Below, one piece after another: positions 30,594 through 39,433 of a DNA stretch of 64,000 bases. The notes below the pieces were generated by a model. That model made no database searches. It was not told the origin of the DNA and worked only from the letters and a program-made list of their open reading frames with translations. Made by a program: the position numbers and the translations under genes. The stretch is from Gracilibacillus suaedae. Its GTDB lineage: Bacteria > Bacillota > Bacilli > Bacillales > Amphibacillaceae. The stretch is from NCBI RefSeq assembly GCF_017599345.1, contig NZ_JAGFVL010000016.1:62001-126000 (forward strand), read 5' to 3'. Position 1 is the first letter of the stretch, and the number at the start of each line of letters is the position of its first letter.

Positions 30594-30956
30594 TCACTCA
30601 TCCTTTTGTTTCTTTTGCCATAAGAAAAACTCTACTTCTTTTTTTAGCTGTTTTTTCAATTCCTTCTTTTCTTCTTCGGTTAGGGAGTCTAGATCATAGC
30701 CGAATAAGCCGTCTAATGGCTCATTTATTTCAATTTTGTTATTTGAAATTTCCTTTTGATAATCCGTTCTACCTAAAAGATAATCCGTACTGACATCTAG
30801 TATGTTTGCTATTTCTTTTAACACTTCATTAGAAGGCGAACTATAGCCGGTCTCATAATTTGAAATTGTTTGCTTCTTAGTATGTAGTTTGGAAGCAAGT
30901 TCCTCTTGTGTTAATTTTTTATTCCTTCTTGCACTCCTTAATCTTTGCGCCAACAT
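30594..30956 (-). CDS. XRE-family HTH repressor
   Basis: A 120-residue regulator: HTH_3 domain in the first 60 residues (RLRSARRNKKLTQEELASKL, KQTISNYETGYSSPSNEVLKEIANIL, then STDYLLGRTDY), and a C-terminal acidic/lysine-rich helix (about 90-118) that may dimerise. It is of the phage/ICE immunity-repressor type, related to SinR/Xre. It is divergent from a Cro-like gene at 31130, with repeated operator-like sequences between them. No other phage genes are nearby. Confidence 0.85.
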   Translation of the reverse strand: MLAQRLRSARRNKKLTQEELASKLHTKKQTISNYETGYSSPSNEVLKEIANILDVSTDYLLGRTDYQKEISNNKIEINEPLDGLFGYDLDSLTEEEKKELKKQLKKEVEFFLWQKKQKDE

Positions 30957-31029
30957 TGGAGCACGTCCCTTCTAAAAAAGTTCAAGATTATTGTACTACA
31001 TAATAATTATAATCGGAATATTAAAAACA

Positions 31030-31115
31030 ATAAGTCCAAGAAAATCATATAATTATATTGACATCCAACCAAATTGGACTTATAATTAATGGCGTATACA
31101 AATATCTTGGACATT
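31030..31115. promoter_or_regulatory. Operator cluster of the XRE divergon
   Basis: ATAAGTCCAA (31030-31039) and its perfect inverted copy TTGGACTTAT (31074-31083) flank the -35 element and overlap the -10 of the rightward promoter. A third partial copy, TTGGACATT, lies at 31107-31115 just before the RBS. This arrangement suits a Cro/repressor switch. Confidence 0.6.
31058..31086 (+). promoter_or_regulatory. Consensus sigma-A promoter of the small XRE gene
   Basis: TTGACA (31058-31063), 17-base spacer, TATAAT (31081-31086). Both hexamers are perfect. Confidence 0.85.
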
Positions 31116-31129
31116 CAGAGGAGGATTAA

Positions 31130-31357
31130 ATGAAAAATTTCAATTTAATCAATGCTAGAAAACAGAAAAACTTGACTCAAGAACAACTAGCAAAAAAGTT
31201 GGGTTATCGGGGGAAGCAGGCAGTGGCTAATTGGGAAAGTGGTTATTCATCGCCACCACTAGAAAAAGCGCTGTTGGTTGCAAAAATTCTAGATAAAGAG
31301 ATATCTTTTTTATTTAATGATAAAGTCCAAGAAAATCATACAAACAAAAAACCATAA
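31130..31357 (+). CDS. Small XRE-family (Cro-like) HTH protein
   Basis: A 75-residue protein that is almost entirely an HTH_3 domain: NARKQKNLTQEQLAKKLGY, then KQAVANWESGYSSPPLEKAL and an IL-rich final helix. GAGGAGG precedes the ATG. It likely binds the operators shared with the divergent 120-residue repressor. Its last codons (31318-31340) contain AAAGTCCAAGAAAATCATA, nearly the same as the intergenic operator sequence at 31030-31050, so the gene end also carries an operator-like site. Confidence 0.82.
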   Translation: MKNFNLINARKQKNLTQEQLAKKLGYRGKQAVANWESGYSSPPLEKALLVAKILDKEISFLFNDKVQENHTNKKP

Positions 31358-31697
31358 ATATTTTTAAGTAGGTAATTTTTTAAACAAACGGGCCGCTCGA
31401 CTAATCTTAAATGTTCATCTTTGAAATTTATTCTAGTATTAGTTTACAAGAAAAGAATGAAAAAACAAAGGAGGCGCAAGGATTATTGAAATTAGGATGA
31501 AAGCGGATCTGCAAGCCGCAAAAGATTGTAGGATTGTCTATATATTGTTGTAAACGAAGATAACTAGTACTTAAAAGGAACTTCGCATTGCTTGTACTAT
31601 AGAACACTTCAAAAGATTATAAGTATGGAATTTGAGAGCATTTACTTAAGTGAATTATTACATGTACGATCTTTACATATACTAAGGAGGCTAGGAA
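31358..31697. other. Intergenic region without recognised content
   Basis: No gene longer than a few codons, repeat, hairpin or promoter stands out in this 340-base stretch. Its composition is like that of the flanks. Confidence 0.4.
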
Positions 31698-31910
31698 ATG
31701 AGTATCGAATTTGATTATAAAAACAATGATAGATCAGATGTTGAAAAACGATCATTTGTTTGTTTAATGGATTTGATCGAGAGGTTAGTCATAATTGTAG
31801 ATAATGATTATGGACGGTTTAGTGATGAACAAGTTAAGTCAGCCATAGAATATTTAAAAGTGATAGAAAAGAGTTTAAGCCCTGTATTAAAAACAAGAAA
31901 AGCTGAGTAG
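31698..31910 (+). CDS. Small hypothetical protein, 70 aa
   Basis: Not recognised. TAAGGAGG lies 9 bases before the ATG and a hairpin follows the stop, which supports a real gene. The product is charged (many Asp, Glu, Lys), predicted helical in its second half (DEQVKSAIEYLKVIEKSLSP), with no signal peptide or membrane segment and one Cys. It sits in the accessory patch with the XRE pair and may belong to the same acquired unit. Confidence 0.6.
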   Translation: MSIEFDYKNNDRSDVEKRSFVCLMDLIERLVIIVDNDYGRFSDEQVKSAIEYLKVIEKSLSPVLKTRKAE

Positions 31911-31931
31911 GAGATAACCATTACTCAGCTT
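31900..31931 (+). terminator. Hairpin at the end of the 70-aa gene
   Basis: AAGCTGAGTA (31900-31909) pairs with TACTCAGCTT (31922-31931). The following TCTCTATC is a poor U-tract, so this is a weak terminator. Confidence 0.55.
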
Positions 31932-32011
31932 CTCTATCATAGCCCAAAGTTAACTTCGCTCGTAACTTAAAAGTCATGAACAAAATATATTTCGTTTATA
32001 TTAAGGATGTG

Positions 32012-32105
32012 TCTCACATTTCGGTAATTGACTTAGCAAAAAGAGTAGCTATCAACAATAATATAAGCCTTTGTTGAATTTCTAGTCATAATTGATTTTA
32101 CCGAA
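32012..32105. repeat. Possible insertion-sequence or MITE remnant
   Basis: CGGTAATTGACTT (about 32021-32033) is partly mirrored by AATTGATTTTACCG (about 32089-32102), and an inner pair ATCAACAA/TTGTTGA encloses AATATAAGCC. The roughly 80-bp inverted structure has no frame and looks like joined IS ends. Identification is tentative. Confidence 0.35.
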
Positions 32106-32126
32106 TACAATAGTAAGTATTACATA

Positions 32127-32993
32127 TTATCCTTCAAACCATTTGATCAATGCTTGTGTTCCGCGATCCTCCAACCCCTTTTCGGCTAGCTCTTCATACA
32201 ACTGTAATGATAATGTTAATCCAGGTGTTTCTAACCCCATTTTCTTCGCGTTTGCTAAGGCAATTTTCATATCCTTAATAAAATGTTTGATATAAAAACC
32301 AGGATCACTGTCCCCTTTGATCATCCGTGGTGCCAAATTAGACAGAGACCAACTGCCTGCTGCACCAGTTGAGATGCTTTTTAAAACGCGGACTGGATCA
32401 AGCCCAGCTTTTTTGGCATACATAATTGCTTCGGATACACCGATCATATTGGATGCTATCGTAATTTGATTTGCCATTTTCGTATGCTGCCCAGCTCCAG
32501 CAGGCCCTTGTAAGACAATATTTTCACCCAGTTTTTCGAAAATGGGAAGCATTGCTTCAAAATCCTCTTCCTTGCCGCCAGCCATGATAGTCAGTTTACC
32601 ACTTTTAGCACCGATATCACCACCGGATACAGGTGCATCCAAACTATGCAAATCCTTCTTTTCAGCTGCTTGAAAAATTGTTTCGGCAAGAACAGGATCA
32701 GAGGTAGTCATATCGATTAAATAAGCTCCAGGTTGTGCATGTGCAATAACGCCATTTTCATCAAGATAAATGGCTTCAACATCGTGAGGGTACCCAACGA
32801 TCGAAATGATGACGTTTACCTTTTGGGATAGAGAAGCAATTGATTCTTCCCAGACTGCCCCGGCGTCCAGCAGTTCTTGTGCTTTCGTTTTTGTTCGCGT
32901 GAAAAGGTGTACTTCATATCCAGCGTCGATTAAATGTTTTGCCATGCTTTTCCCCATTACACCAGTACCAATAAATCCGATTGTTGTTGTCAT
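32127..32993 (-). CDS. Beta-hydroxyacid dehydrogenase (YkwC-like)
   Basis: NAD(P)-dependent oxidoreductase of the 3-hydroxyisobutyrate/6-phosphogluconate dehydrogenase-like family, 288 aa. The Rossmann motif GFIGTGVMGKSMAKHL opens the protein; DAPVSGGDIGAKSGKLTIMAG is the substrate-binding signature and the catalytic Lys is in GAGQHTKMANQ. The exact hydroxyacid is unknown. AAAGGAGGAG precedes the ATG. It closest resembles YkwC of B. subtilis. It flanks the accessory patch and appears monocistronic. Confidence 0.9.
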   Translation of the reverse strand: MTTTIGFIGTGVMGKSMAKHLIDAGYEVHLFTRTKTKAQELLDAGAVWEESIASLSQKVNVIISIVGYPHDVEAIYLDENGVIAHAQPGAYLIDMTTSDPVLAETIFQAAEKKDLHSLDAPVSGGDIGAKSGKLTIMAGGKEEDFEAMLPIFEKLGENIVLQGPAGAGQHTKMANQITIASNMIGVSEAIMYAKKAGLDPVRVLKSISTGAAGSWSLSNLAPRMIKGDSDPGFYIKHFIKDMKIALANAKKMGLETPGLTLSLQLYEELAEKGLEDRGTQALIKWFEG

Positions 32994-33087
32994 ATTTCTC
33001 CTCCTTTTTTCTTTTACTTTATCAAAAATCAGGTGATTATCCCAATAGTTTAAGGATACTCTCCTGCACGTTCATTATGAAAGATAG

Positions 33088-33115
33088 AAAAACCCCTAGC
33101 ATTAAAGCTTAGGGG
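33088..33115 (-). terminator. Terminator of htrB
   Basis: CCCCTAGC (33093-33100) pairs with GCTTAGGGG (33107-33115, one bulge). On the minus strand TTTTT follows. Confidence 0.85.
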
Positions 33116-33123
33116 CAATGGTA

Positions 33124-34353
33124 TTACATATCATTTTGTTCATTTAAAACTAATGTTGCAGTTTGGAGGTTTCCTTCACGATAGAAGGTTACCGTTACTT
33201 CTTCACCAACTTCTGTTTCACTGTATAGATATTTCTTTAAGTCTAACATTGATTCAATTTCTTTATCGTTAAGTTTTGTCACGACATCATATTGTTGTAG
33301 GCCGGCTTCTTCTGCTGGTGAACTTGGCTCAACCTGTGCGACGACAACACCTTTTTCTACACTTTCATCTAATTGTAAAGTTTCCTGAATATGACGTTGT
33401 GGGACAGTTGAGAGATCAATAGCACTGATTCCGATAAATGGACGTTCGACCTCATTTCCTGTTTCAAGCTGTTCAACAATTGGCTTCGCATCATTAATAG
33501 GGATCGCAAAACCAATTCCTTCTACAGTAGATTGGGCAATTTTCATAGAGTTAATACCAATCACTTGTCCATTCGTATTGATTAAGGCTCCGCCACTGTT
33601 ACCAGGATTAATGGCTGCATCTGTTTGAATAACGTTTGTTGTCCAGTCTGGTTGACCGTCACTATTTAAGTCGACATCAACCGCTCGATCCAAGCCACTG
33701 ATGATTCCTTGTGTTACAGACCCGGCAAATTCTTGACCGAGTGGGTTACCGATAGCAATTGCTGTGTCACCTACAGCTAATTCATCGGAAGATCCTAACT
33801 CTGCAACGGTTGAAACTTGATCACTAGGGATGCGTAGTACAGCTAAATCGGTTAACGCATCTGTTCCCATTACATTTGCTGCAACATGTTCACCATTTGT
33901 GAGAATCACTTCTACTTCTTGAGCACCTTCCACAACGTGATTATTTGTAACGACGTAGGCATATTCGTCATCTTTCTTGTAAATCACACCTGATCCTGTG
34001 CCAGCTGCGTCAGATTCTTCCCAAAGGCTGATCTGTTGAATGTTGGAAACACCAACTACTGCATCGGATACTTTTTCTACGGCACTGCCAATTGAGTTAG
34101 AGGATTGATTGGCAAGGTTAGTTGTTGGCACAGCTTCTTCTGATGACGTTTGTTCGGTTTGTTCATTTTGATTGTTGTCTTCAGAAGGAGTAGCTTGTTC
34201 ATCATTGATTATATTAAGGAAAATTCCGCCAGTAAATAGTGCTGCAATAATTCCCCCCGCAACTCCACTCATTAACATAGCTAATGTGTTTTTCTCTTTT
34301 TTGCCTTTTTTACTTTGTTCTGTTGTTTGTTCTTGATTGAGTTCTTCACTCAT
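33124..34353 (-). CDS. htrB: HtrA-type membrane-anchored serine protease
   Basis: Envelope quality-control protease/chaperone, 409 aa. A cytoplasmic Lys/Glu-rich tail is followed by one membrane helix (about 25-48), an acidic Gln/Asn/Thr linker, the trypsin-like domain with His139 (TNNHVV), Asp169 (ALTDLAVL) and Ser253 (GNSGGAL), and one C-terminal PDZ domain (about 310-400). It is divergent from cssRS, the same arrangement as htrB (yvtA) in B. subtilis, where CssR activates it under secretion or heat stress. The symbol rests on that synteny. Confidence 0.92.
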   Translation of the reverse strand: MSEELNQEQTTEQSKKGKKEKNTLAMLMSGVAGGIIAALFTGGIFLNIINDEQATPSEDNNQNEQTEQTSSEEAVPTTNLANQSSNSIGSAVEKVSDAVVGVSNIQQISLWEESDAAGTGSGVIYKKDDEYAYVVTNNHVVEGAQEVEVILTNGEHVAANVMGTDALTDLAVLRIPSDQVSTVAELGSSDELAVGDTAIAIGNPLGQEFAGSVTQGIISGLDRAVDVDLNSDGQPDWTTNVIQTDAAINPGNSGGALINTNGQVIGINSMKIAQSTVEGIGFAIPINDAKPIVEQLETGNEVERPFIGISAIDLSTVPQRHIQETLQLDESVEKGVVVAQVEPSSPAEEAGLQQYDVVTKLNDKEIESMLDLKKYLYSETEVGEEVTVTFYREGNLQTATLVLNEQNDM

Positions 34354-34550
34354 TTATTTATTCACCCTTTCGTAGGAATTTTAATGTAACTTCTATTATT
34401 ATCATACCCATTATATACGGCATGTTAATGGGATAATTGTATAAAAAATGTGTAAAAGGAATAATTTATCGCTCGTTGCTTAATTTTTCTGCGTAAATAT
34501 GCGAAAATAAGAGCAAGCAAATTGGGGTATAATGGGGAGAGGTGAGCAAT

Positions 34551-35243
34551 ATGAATCAACACATCTATATAGTAGAAGATGATGCGAATATTAGAGATAT
34601 AGTGAAAGCCTATTTAATAAAGGAAGGATTTCAAGTAACACTACTGGAGAATGCAGAAGATGCTTGGCAGCGTGCTCAAAGTGAACAACCTGATATGTGG
34701 ATTCTTGATATTATGTTACCAGGAATGGATGGCTATGAATTATGTAAAAAAATCCGTCAAGTCAGTGAAGTACCGATAATTATCATTTCGGCAAAAGATG
34801 AGGAAGTAGATAAAATCCTCGGTTTGGAACTTGGTAGTGACGATTATTTAACGAAGCCGTTTAGTCCGCGAGAATTAGTAGCGAGAGTCAAACGTTTATT
34901 TAAAAGAGCAGAAGCGTTGCCAATACAGCAATCTAACTCAACAGCAGTTATAGAATTAGGAGAATTGGAGATCGATAAAGCAGCACGAATTGTACAGTGG
35001 AAACATCAAGAAATTGACGTCACATCCAAAGAGTTTGCGATGTTAGAGATCTTTGCTCAAAAACCAAACCGTGCTTTCTCAAGGGAAGAATTACTTACAC
35101 TGGTTTGGGGTGATGATTACTTCGGGAGTGATCGGGCAGTGGATGATTTAGTGAAAAGATTAAGAAAAAAACTAGATAGTTTACCAATTGAAACCGTTTG
35201 GGGATATGGGTATCGCCTAGAATATGATGAGGGCCAAAAATGA
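34551..35243 (+). CDS. cssR: Response regulator of secretion stress
   Basis: OmpR/PhoB-type regulator of 230 aa: receiver domain with phosphoacceptor Asp53 (WILDIMLPGMDG) and Lys of LTKPFSPRELVARVK; C-terminal winged helix with VTSKEFAMLEIFAQKPN and the DNA-contacting VDDLVKRLRKKL. ATG 34551 is chosen since AGAGGTG lies just upstream; a GTG at 34542 overlaps that site. Synteny with htrB and the kinase identifies it as CssR. Confidence 0.9.
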   Translation: MNQHIYIVEDDANIRDIVKAYLIKEGFQVTLLENAEDAWQRAQSEQPDMWILDIMLPGMDGYELCKKIRQVSEVPIIIISAKDEEVDKILGLELGSDDYLTKPFSPRELVARVKRLFKRAEALPIQQSNSTAVIELGELEIDKAARIVQWKHQEIDVTSKEFAMLEIFAQKPNRAFSREELLTLVWGDDYFGSDRAVDDLVKRLRKKLDSLPIETVWGYGYRLEYDEGQK

Positions 35244-36598
35244 AACTGCAATATCAATTAACAATTGCTTTTACAACCTTACTAGTGGTCATTATGACGG
35301 TTACTGGTATTATGATTTACTCGCAAATGCTCCAAATGTTAATTAAGGACGAGCAACGCCAGTTAGAGGACAAAGGGGAATTAATCGTCAATTTCATATT
35401 GTCGGAAGATCTCAATAATACGACAAACGTACAACGGTTATTGCAAATGCTCGAGCAATATAATTTGCAAGTTTTTGCGTATGATGAAGCAAGTGAAAGG
35501 ATCGTGTTTTCCTCGATTCCCAATATGAATACAATTGAATCGTGGGTTCAGGAATATGATCTTGACAGTAGGACACAGCCTTTATGGCAGGGAAAAAATG
35601 ATAATTATGTGGTATCGATTATTCCGATTTTGTCACCGTTGTCCACTCAACACTTAGTATTACTTACACCGTTAGATGATTTGCAGGACGTACAGAGAAG
35701 CTTGATGAATCGTTTATTTTTGATTTTCCTGATTGGAATTGCGGTAGCTGTTTTGCTTAGCCATTATTTGACAACAAAACTTGTCACACCATTAACGAAA
35801 CTAAAGCATCAGTTAAAAAAAATTGAAAAACGTAAATTTGATGAGATGGAAGAAGTAAAAGCAACGGGAGAAATTAAAGAGGTCGAGCAAAGTGTTGTTG
35901 AAATGGCAAATGAGTTAAACAGTTTTATTCAGTCACAGCACCACTTTTTCCAAAATGCCAGCCATGAACTTAAAACACCATTAATGACGATTCAAGGTTA
36001 TGCAGAAGGTATTCGTGATGGAATATTTGAGGGAGAAGAAGCTAGACGTGGTCTGCAAGTGATGGTAGAAGAAATTAAACGTCTGAAAAAAATAATTAAC
36101 GAAATTATTTTACTAGCTAAACTGGATAGTGAAGCAGATATCTATCGACCAGAAAGGGTAAATAGTAAAATATTTATGGAACAAATTATGGAAAGAGCAA
36201 TTCCGATCGCTAACGAAAAACATATTCAAGTTAAACAAAATCAAGTCGATGAAGTGGAAGTTATGTTTGATGCAGAAAAAATGTTACAAGCTGTGATGAA
36301 TATCATTACCAATGCGATTCGACATGCGGATACACAGGTGAAAGTGACGGGGTTTACCGAAAATAAACAATTTAAAATCCAAATTACGGATGATGGCGAA
36401 GGAATTGATGATGAATTATTGAAGAAGTTATTTCATCGTTTTGTCAAAGGTGAGAGTGGAGAGACAGGTCTTGGCTTAGCGATTGCACGGGCAATTGTCG
36501 AGCGGTCAGGAGGATCAATTAAAGCAGAAAACGCGCCGTATGGTGGGGCAAGATTTACGATTATCTTTACGGAATTTGAAAAAAATAATGATTATTGA
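35240..36598 (+). CDS. cssS: Sensor histidine kinase of secretion stress
   Basis: A 452-residue membrane kinase: helices at about 7-29 and 158-178 enclose an external sensor domain of about 125 residues, followed by HAMP (about 180-230), a DHp domain with His242 (NASHELKTPLMTIQGYAEG), and a catalytic domain with N box NIITNAIRHA, DDGEGIDDE and GETGLGLAIARAIVE. It overlaps cssR by 4 bases. In B. subtilis CssS senses misfolded exported proteins; the external domain probably does so here. Confidence 0.9.
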   Translation: MKLQYQLTIAFTTLLVVIMTVTGIMIYSQMLQMLIKDEQRQLEDKGELIVNFILSEDLNNTTNVQRLLQMLEQYNLQVFAYDEASERIVFSSIPNMNTIESWVQEYDLDSRTQPLWQGKNDNYVVSIIPILSPLSTQHLVLLTPLDDLQDVQRSLMNRLFLIFLIGIAVAVLLSHYLTTKLVTPLTKLKHQLKKIEKRKFDEMEEVKATGEIKEVEQSVVEMANELNSFIQSQHHFFQNASHELKTPLMTIQGYAEGIRDGIFEGEEARRGLQVMVEEIKRLKKIINEIILLAKLDSEADIYRPERVNSKIFMEQIMERAIPIANEKHIQVKQNQVDEVEVMFDAEKMLQAVMNIITNAIRHADTQVKVTGFTENKQFKIQITDDGEGIDDELLKKLFHRFVKGESGETGLGLAIARAIVERSGGSIKAENAPYGGARFTIIFTEFEKNNDY

Positions 36599-36673
36599 TA
36601 ACAATTCCTGACTATTATGATATACTAGGTAAGTTGTAATACGATGAACGCATCTTTAAGAGGAGAGAATAAA

Positions 36674-38500
36674 ATGACGCAATTGAGAGAAGAACTTCGC
36701 AACATTGCGATTATTGCCCATGTTGACCATGGCAAAACGACGTTAGTTGACCAGTTACTCCGTTACTCAGGAACCTTTCGTGAAAATGAGCAAGTGGAAG
36801 AACGTGCAATGGATTCCAACGATATTGAAAAAGAACGTGGAATCACGATTTTAGCGAAAAATACTGCGATTAATTATAATGATACACGCATTAATATATT
36901 GGATACACCAGGACACGCTGACTTCGGTGGAGAAGTAGAGCGTATCATGAAAATGGTGGACGGGGTATTACTTGTGGTGGATGCTTATGAAGGGTGTATG
37001 CCACAGACCCGTTTTGTATTAAAAAAAGCATTGGAACAAAAATTGCAGCCGGTCGTTGTACTAAACAAAATCGATAGACCAAATGCACGTCCGGACGAAG
37101 TTGTCGATGAAGTATTAGATTTGTTTATTGAACTCGGTGCTGATGATGATCAATTAGAATTTCCAGTTGTTTATGCTTCTGCGTTAAATGGTACATCCAG
37201 TTATCCAGATGAAGAGCAACAGGAAACGATGGAGCCAATTTTTGAAACGATCTTAGAAAAAATTCCTGCACCTGTTAATAATGCGGATGAGCCTCTGCAA
37301 TTCCAGATCACGATGCTTGATTACAATGACTACTTAGGACGTATCGGTGTCGGTCGTGTGTTCCGTGGTTCAATTAAAGTTGGACAGCAAGTATCACTTA
37401 TGAAGACAGATGGTTCAGTAAAAAACTTCCGTGTTACTAAATTATTTGGATTTATTGGTTTGAAGCGAATCGAAATTCAAGAAGCAACAGCCGGAGATAT
37501 TATTGCGGTTGCTGGTATGGAGGATATTAACGTAGGTGAAACGGTTTGTCCTACTGAACATCAGGAAGCATTGCCGATTTTACGTATTGACGAACCGACA
37601 TTACAAATGACATTTGTTGTCAATAACAGTCCTTTTGCTGGTAGAGAAGGTAAATATATTACCTCTCGTCAAATCGAAGAACGTCTGTTGTCACAATTAG
37701 AGACAGATGTAAGTTTACGTGTTGACCCAACCGATTCACCAGATGCATGGACGGTATCAGGTCGTGGGGAGCTACACTTATCTATATTAGTAGAAAACAT
37801 GCGTCGTGAAGGTTATGAATTACAGCTTTCTAAGCCAGAAGTTATTATTAAAGAAATGGATGGCGTAAAATGTGAACCTATTGAACGTGTTCAAATTGAT
37901 GTACCGGAGGATTATACGGGACCGGTTATGGAGTCTCTCGGTGCTCGTAAAGGTGAAATGCTGGATATGGTGAATCACGGGACTGGACAAGTTCGTATGG
38001 AATTTAAAGTGCCATCTCGTGGATTAATCGGTTATGCTACAGAATTTATGACACAAACACGTGGATATGGTATTATCAACCATACATTTGAAGAATATGC
38101 TCCACTTGTTAAAGGACAGGTAGGTGGCCGTCGTGAAGGTGTGCTAGTAGCATTAGAAAATGGTAAAGCATCTACGTACGGTATCATGAACCTGGAAGAC
38201 CGTGGTGTCATTTTTGTTGAGCCAGGTACAGAAGTATATGCAGGAATGATCGTTGGCGAACATAACCGTGAGAATGACCTAACGGTAAATATCACCAAAG
38301 AAAAACACTTAACCAACGTACGTTCTGCTACGAAAGATCAAACAGCAACTATTCGTAAAACACGTAAAATGTCATTAGAAGAAGCAATTCAATACTTGAA
38401 TGACGATGAATATTGTGAGGTTACTCCAGAAACAGTTCGTTTACGTAAGAAGATTTTAAACAAAAACGAACGTGAAAAAGCAGCGAAGAAAAAAGGTTAA
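36674..38500 (+). CDS. typA: Translational GTPase TypA/BipA
   Basis: Ribosome-binding GTPase with roles in 50S assembly and stress/cold growth. 608 aa: G1 [10 protein letters not shown] (about 15-24), G2 in ERGITI, G3 DTPGHADF, G4 NKID, then EF-G-like domains and the BipA C-terminal domain ([18 protein letters not shown]). ATG 36674 is preceded by AAGAGGAGAG; the upstream ATG at 36644 is rejected. Monocistronic with a strong terminator. Confidence 0.96.
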   Translation: MTQLREELRNIAIIAHVDHGKTTLVDQLLRYSGTFRENEQVEERAMDSNDIEKERGITILAKNTAINYNDTRINILDTPGHADFGGEVERIMKMVDGVLLVVDAYEGCMPQTRFVLKKALEQKLQPVVVLNKIDRPNARPDEVVDEVLDLFIELGADDDQLEFPVVYASALNGTSSYPDEEQQETMEPIFETILEKIPAPVNNADEPLQFQITMLDYNDYLGRIGVGRVFRGSIKVGQQVSLMKTDGSVKNFRVTKLFGFIGLKRIEIQEATAGDIIAVAGMEDINVGETVCPTEHQEALPILRIDEPTLQMTFVVNNSPFAGREGKYITSRQIEERLLSQLETDVSLRVDPTDSPDAWTVSGRGELHLSILVENMRREGYELQLSKPEVIIKEMDGVKCEPIERVQIDVPEDYTGPVMESLGARKGEMLDMVNHGTGQVRMEFKVPSRGLIGYATEFMTQTRGYGIINHTFEEYAPLVKGQVGGRREGVLVALENGKASTYGIMNLEDRGVIFVEPGTEVYAGMIVGEHNRENDLTVNITKEKHLTNVRSATKDQTATIRKTRKMSLEEAIQYLNDDEYCEVTPETVRLRKKILNKNEREKAAKKKG

Positions 38501-38513
38501 TGCATAAGCAAGA

Positions 38514-38554
38514 AAAACCCGTTTTGATAGCGAAAGATTATCAAAACGGGTTTT
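38514..38554 (+). terminator. Terminator of typA
   Basis: AAAACCCGTTTTGATA (38514-38529) pairs with TATCAAAACGGGTTTT (38539-38554). A repeat element begins about 24 bases downstream. Confidence 0.93.
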
Positions 38555-38577
38555 CGTTTATACCAAAAATGTTGGAC

Positions 38578-39042
38578 AAGATTTATAAACTGCGAAATAA
38601 CTGGTCATGGATTTGCTCTCTGCCATTTTTCCCTTGGACAGTGATGACAAACCGCTCCGGCAGAATACTTCGTTGGGAGAAGTGCAACATTTACTCAAAC
38701 CAAAATTACTTTCGTATTGTTTTCTATGCCGACGTTCAAAACCACATAAGGAAATATCCCCGGAAGCGCCATTTTGTTCCAAGGAAAAAGCTTTCTCTTC
38801 CGGGGATGATCAGCTATATCCAGGGAAGAGAAGGAAATATCCCCGGAAGCGCCATCCTGTTCCGAGGAAAAAGCTTTCTCTTCCGGGGATAATCGGCTAT
38901 ATCCAGGGTAGAGAAGTGGGCAGCCGGAGTGGTAGTGATTATCGTTATATATTTCAAAATTATGTCTTAGATGACCGCACATCTGATTTCCTTGCTACTT
39001 CAAACAGAATTTTCACAACTTTGCAGGTTGTATCTACTATCA
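38578..39042. repeat. Dispersed 83-bp-hairpin element, copy 1
   Basis: The left end resembles ATAAACTRCGAARTAACT and the right end carries a diverged inverted version. The left flank contains CTCCGGCAGAATACTTCGTTG; the right flank contains CAGCCGGAGTGGTAGTGAT, ATTTCAAAATTATGTCTTAG and ACCGCACATCTGATT. Two 83-bp units start at 38754 and 38837. Short frames through it have no recognisable product. Confidence 0.85.
38754..38919. repeat. Two 83-bp tandem hairpin units (copy 1)
   Basis: Each unit has ATCCCCGGAAG paired with CTTCCGGGGAT, an 11-bp perfect stem around a loop of about 32 bases, then a spacer ending TATATCCAGGGAAGAGAAGG. Confidence 0.88.
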
Positions 39043-39143
39043 ATTAATTGGCTTGCGAAAGGGTGTATCTATTGTGGTAGGTTTTTTAACTTAGATATTG
39101 GGGTATATTTTAAGTAATGGAATCCAAGAAAAGAGGGGATGTC

Positions 39144-39422
39144 ATGCGTTTTTTTAGACGCTTCAAATTTCTATTTAAATTCCGTAAATCGTTTCCTTTC
39201 TTTAAGGAATTCTACTTATCCAAAGAAGTAAAAGTGACTGCAAAGTTAGCATCACTTATCCTCATCATAGGTTATATCATTTTCCCGTTTGATGTAATAC
39301 CCGATTATTTGTTAGTGCTCGGTTTATTTGATGATGTTATGGTTGCGACATTGATTCTTCAGCAAATGGTCAAGATGGCGCCTGATAGTTTACGTAAAAA
39401 ATACGATATAGAGAGTAAATAA
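39144..39422 (+). CDS. DUF1232 (YkvA-type) membrane protein
   Basis: A 92-residue protein with a basic N terminus (RFFRRFKFLFKFRK), a helix (about 38-58) and the DUF1232 signature FPFDVIPDYLLVLGLFDDV, then a short C-terminal helix. Function unknown; YkvA-like proteins are small membrane proteins in many bacteria. ATG 39144 has AAGAGGGG upstream. It converges with the ABC operon on the other strand, sharing a terminator hairpin. Confidence 0.82.
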   Translation: MRFFRRFKFLFKFRKSFPFFKEFYLSKEVKVTAKLASLILIIGYIIFPFDVIPDYLLVLGLFDDVMVATLILQQMVKMAPDSLRKKYDIESK

Positions 39423-39433
39423 CTCTCTATATC
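39405..39433. terminator. Bidirectional hairpin between convergent genes
   Basis: GATATAGAGAGT (39405-39416) pairs perfectly with ACTCTCTATATC (39422-39433). It contains the stop codons of both converging genes. U-tracts are weak on both strands. Confidence 0.7.

Noticed and set aside
30594-31357. Prophage
   Set aside because: The divergent XRE pair is phage-like, but there is no integrase, structural, replication or lysis gene nearby and no attachment-site repeat was seen.
38500-39047. Frames of 95-146 aa through the 83-bp-hairpin elements (also at 44.0-44.5 and 56.6-57.0 kb)
   Set aside because: The same repeat is open in several frames and on both strands; peptides differ between copies in frame and ends, without RBS or conserved start.
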